Positions 63,529 to 64,000 of a DNA stretch of 64,000 nucleotides are shown in pieces (position 1 is the stretch's first letter; the number at the start of each line of letters is the position of its first letter). A model generated the notes under the pieces. The model ran no database searches. It was not told the DNA's origin and was given only the letters and a program-made list of their open reading frames with translations. Both the position numbers and the translations under genes were made by a program. Source of the stretch: Blautia sp. Marseille-P3087 (lineage in GTDB: Bacteria > Bacillota > Clostridia > Lachnospirales > Lachnospiraceae); assembly GCF_900120195.1 (NCBI RefSeq), contig NZ_LT635539.1, positions 564,830 through 628,829 on the forward strand, read 5' to 3'.

Positions 63529-64000
63529 TCAAAGTACAGATTTCATGGAATCCATGCCAATCAAAAGCGTTGATGTATTATGAAGCAATGCAGACATTGT
63601 CGGCTGGATCACTCCGGTCACACCAAGCGCGATCAGACTTCCGTTGATGCCAACGATACGCCTGTAATTCTTGTGGATCTTGTCCATCAGACCATTACTG
63701 ATTTCTTTGAGTGTTACCATAACACTCAGATCATCTGCACCGATCGTGATATCTGCAATTTCTCTTGCAAGTTCTGCCCCGTCACTGATTGCAATACCGA
63801 CATCGGCTGCTGACAGAGCCGGTGAATCATTGATACCATCCCCTACCATCAACACTTTGCGGCCCTGTGCTTTTGCTTCTTCTACAAATTTTGCCTTATC
63901 CTCAGGAAGAACTTCTGAATAATATTTGTCGACACCAACTTTCGCTGCGATTGCTTTTGCAGTACGATCACTGTCGCCGGTCATCATAACGATCTGGGTA
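63529..64000 (-). CDS. P-type metal-transporting ATPase, C-terminal part (cut by window edge)
   Basis: The last 156 codons of a P1B-type heavy-metal ATPase are visible and the frame is open to the right edge, so the gene starts outside; it is not a broken gene. Seen are the TGDS motif at the P domain, the hinge MVGDGINDSPALSAADVGIAI, and the two C-terminal membrane segments ending HNTSTLLIGMDSMKSVL. The metal-binding HNxST sequence in the last segment differs from the Cu (NxxxYN/MxxSS) and Zn/Cd types I know, so the metal is not assigned. The DUF3793-flavodoxin promoter follows after 40 bases. Confidence 0.92.
   Translation of the reverse strand, partial: TQIVMMTGDSDRTAKAIAAKVGVDKYYSEVLPEDKAKFVEEAKAQGRKVLMVGDGINDSPALSAADVGIAISDGAELAREIADITIGADDLSVMVTLKEISNGLMDKIHKNYRRIVGINGSLIALGVTGVIQPTMSALLHNTSTLLIGMDSMKSVL

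Noticed and set aside
63529-64000. Truncated pseudogene of a P-type ATPase
   Set aside because: The frame is open and in register up to the last base, so it is cut by the window edge, not broken.

Overview
The window looks like a chromosomal segment of an anaerobic, low-to-moderate G+C Firmicute, most likely a gut Lachnospiraceae (Clostridia). This is inferred from gene content: an anaerobic (cbi-type) cobalamin pathway, a GGGtGRT protein next to a U-type Fe-S scaffold, DUF3793 with flavodoxin, a very large acyl-CoA dehydratase activase-like protein, a PotC-PotD fusion, strong AGGAGG ribosome-binding sites and vegetative TTGACA/TATAAT-type promoters. No rRNA, CRISPR array, insertion sequence or phage module was seen. 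Most genes lie on the minus strand; the plus-strand genes are short islands (one glycosyltransferase, TraX-like, a two-gene ABC transporter, homocysteine methyltransferase, tRNA-Thr, fructokinase).

Layout, left to right. 1-2572: cbiD-cbiF-cbiG cobalamin genes (minus, cut by the left edge) with a near-consensus promoter and no room for a B12 riboswitch. 2600-10550: a cell-surface block with four family-2 glycosyltransferases, an L,D-transpeptidase and a UDP-glucose dehydrogenase fused to an N-terminal helix-turn-helix domain. 10819-12555: GGGtGRT protein and its Fe-S scaffold-like partner. 12765-18194: TraX-like protein, hexapeptide-repeat protein, topoisomerase III, formate/nitrite channel and SelD. 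18330-21740: asd, argH and queH. 21792-25310: an ABC ATPase/permease pair without a binding protein, a split ThrE-type exporter and a DUF3786 protein.

25436-39296 is dominated by two separate polyamine-type ABC importers. The first is potA-potB-potCD, with permease and binding protein fused. The second is a classical potABCD that appears to run in one operon from an M20 amidohydrolase through potABCD to PTS enzyme I and a DUF362/ferredoxin protein. Between them sit a DUF3825-like gene and a homocysteine S-methyltransferase with a structured 5' leader.

39500-43079: tRNA-Thr(CGU), a divergent glycogen-branching-enzyme homologue with a Lys/Ala-rich tail, and fructokinase. 43155-49994: a leuB-ilvD-ilvB-serC-serA operon for branched-chain amino acids and serine. 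50118-55912: yajC, tgt and a 1409-residue activase/dehydratase-like protein. 56173-59945: hisH-hisF-ung and a lipid flippase in one operon. 59981-62190: an OmpR-type two-component system. 62354-63489: a flavodoxin/DUF3793 operon behind a promoter with paired palindromes that look like iron- or metal-responsive operators. The right edge cuts a P-type metal ATPase.

No single undescribed system is proven here. The parts most worth following up are the HTH-dehydrogenase fusion with its palindromic operator, the leader before the homocysteine methyltransferase, the branching-enzyme homologue that lacks a conserved catalytic region, and the DUF3793/flavodoxin control region.
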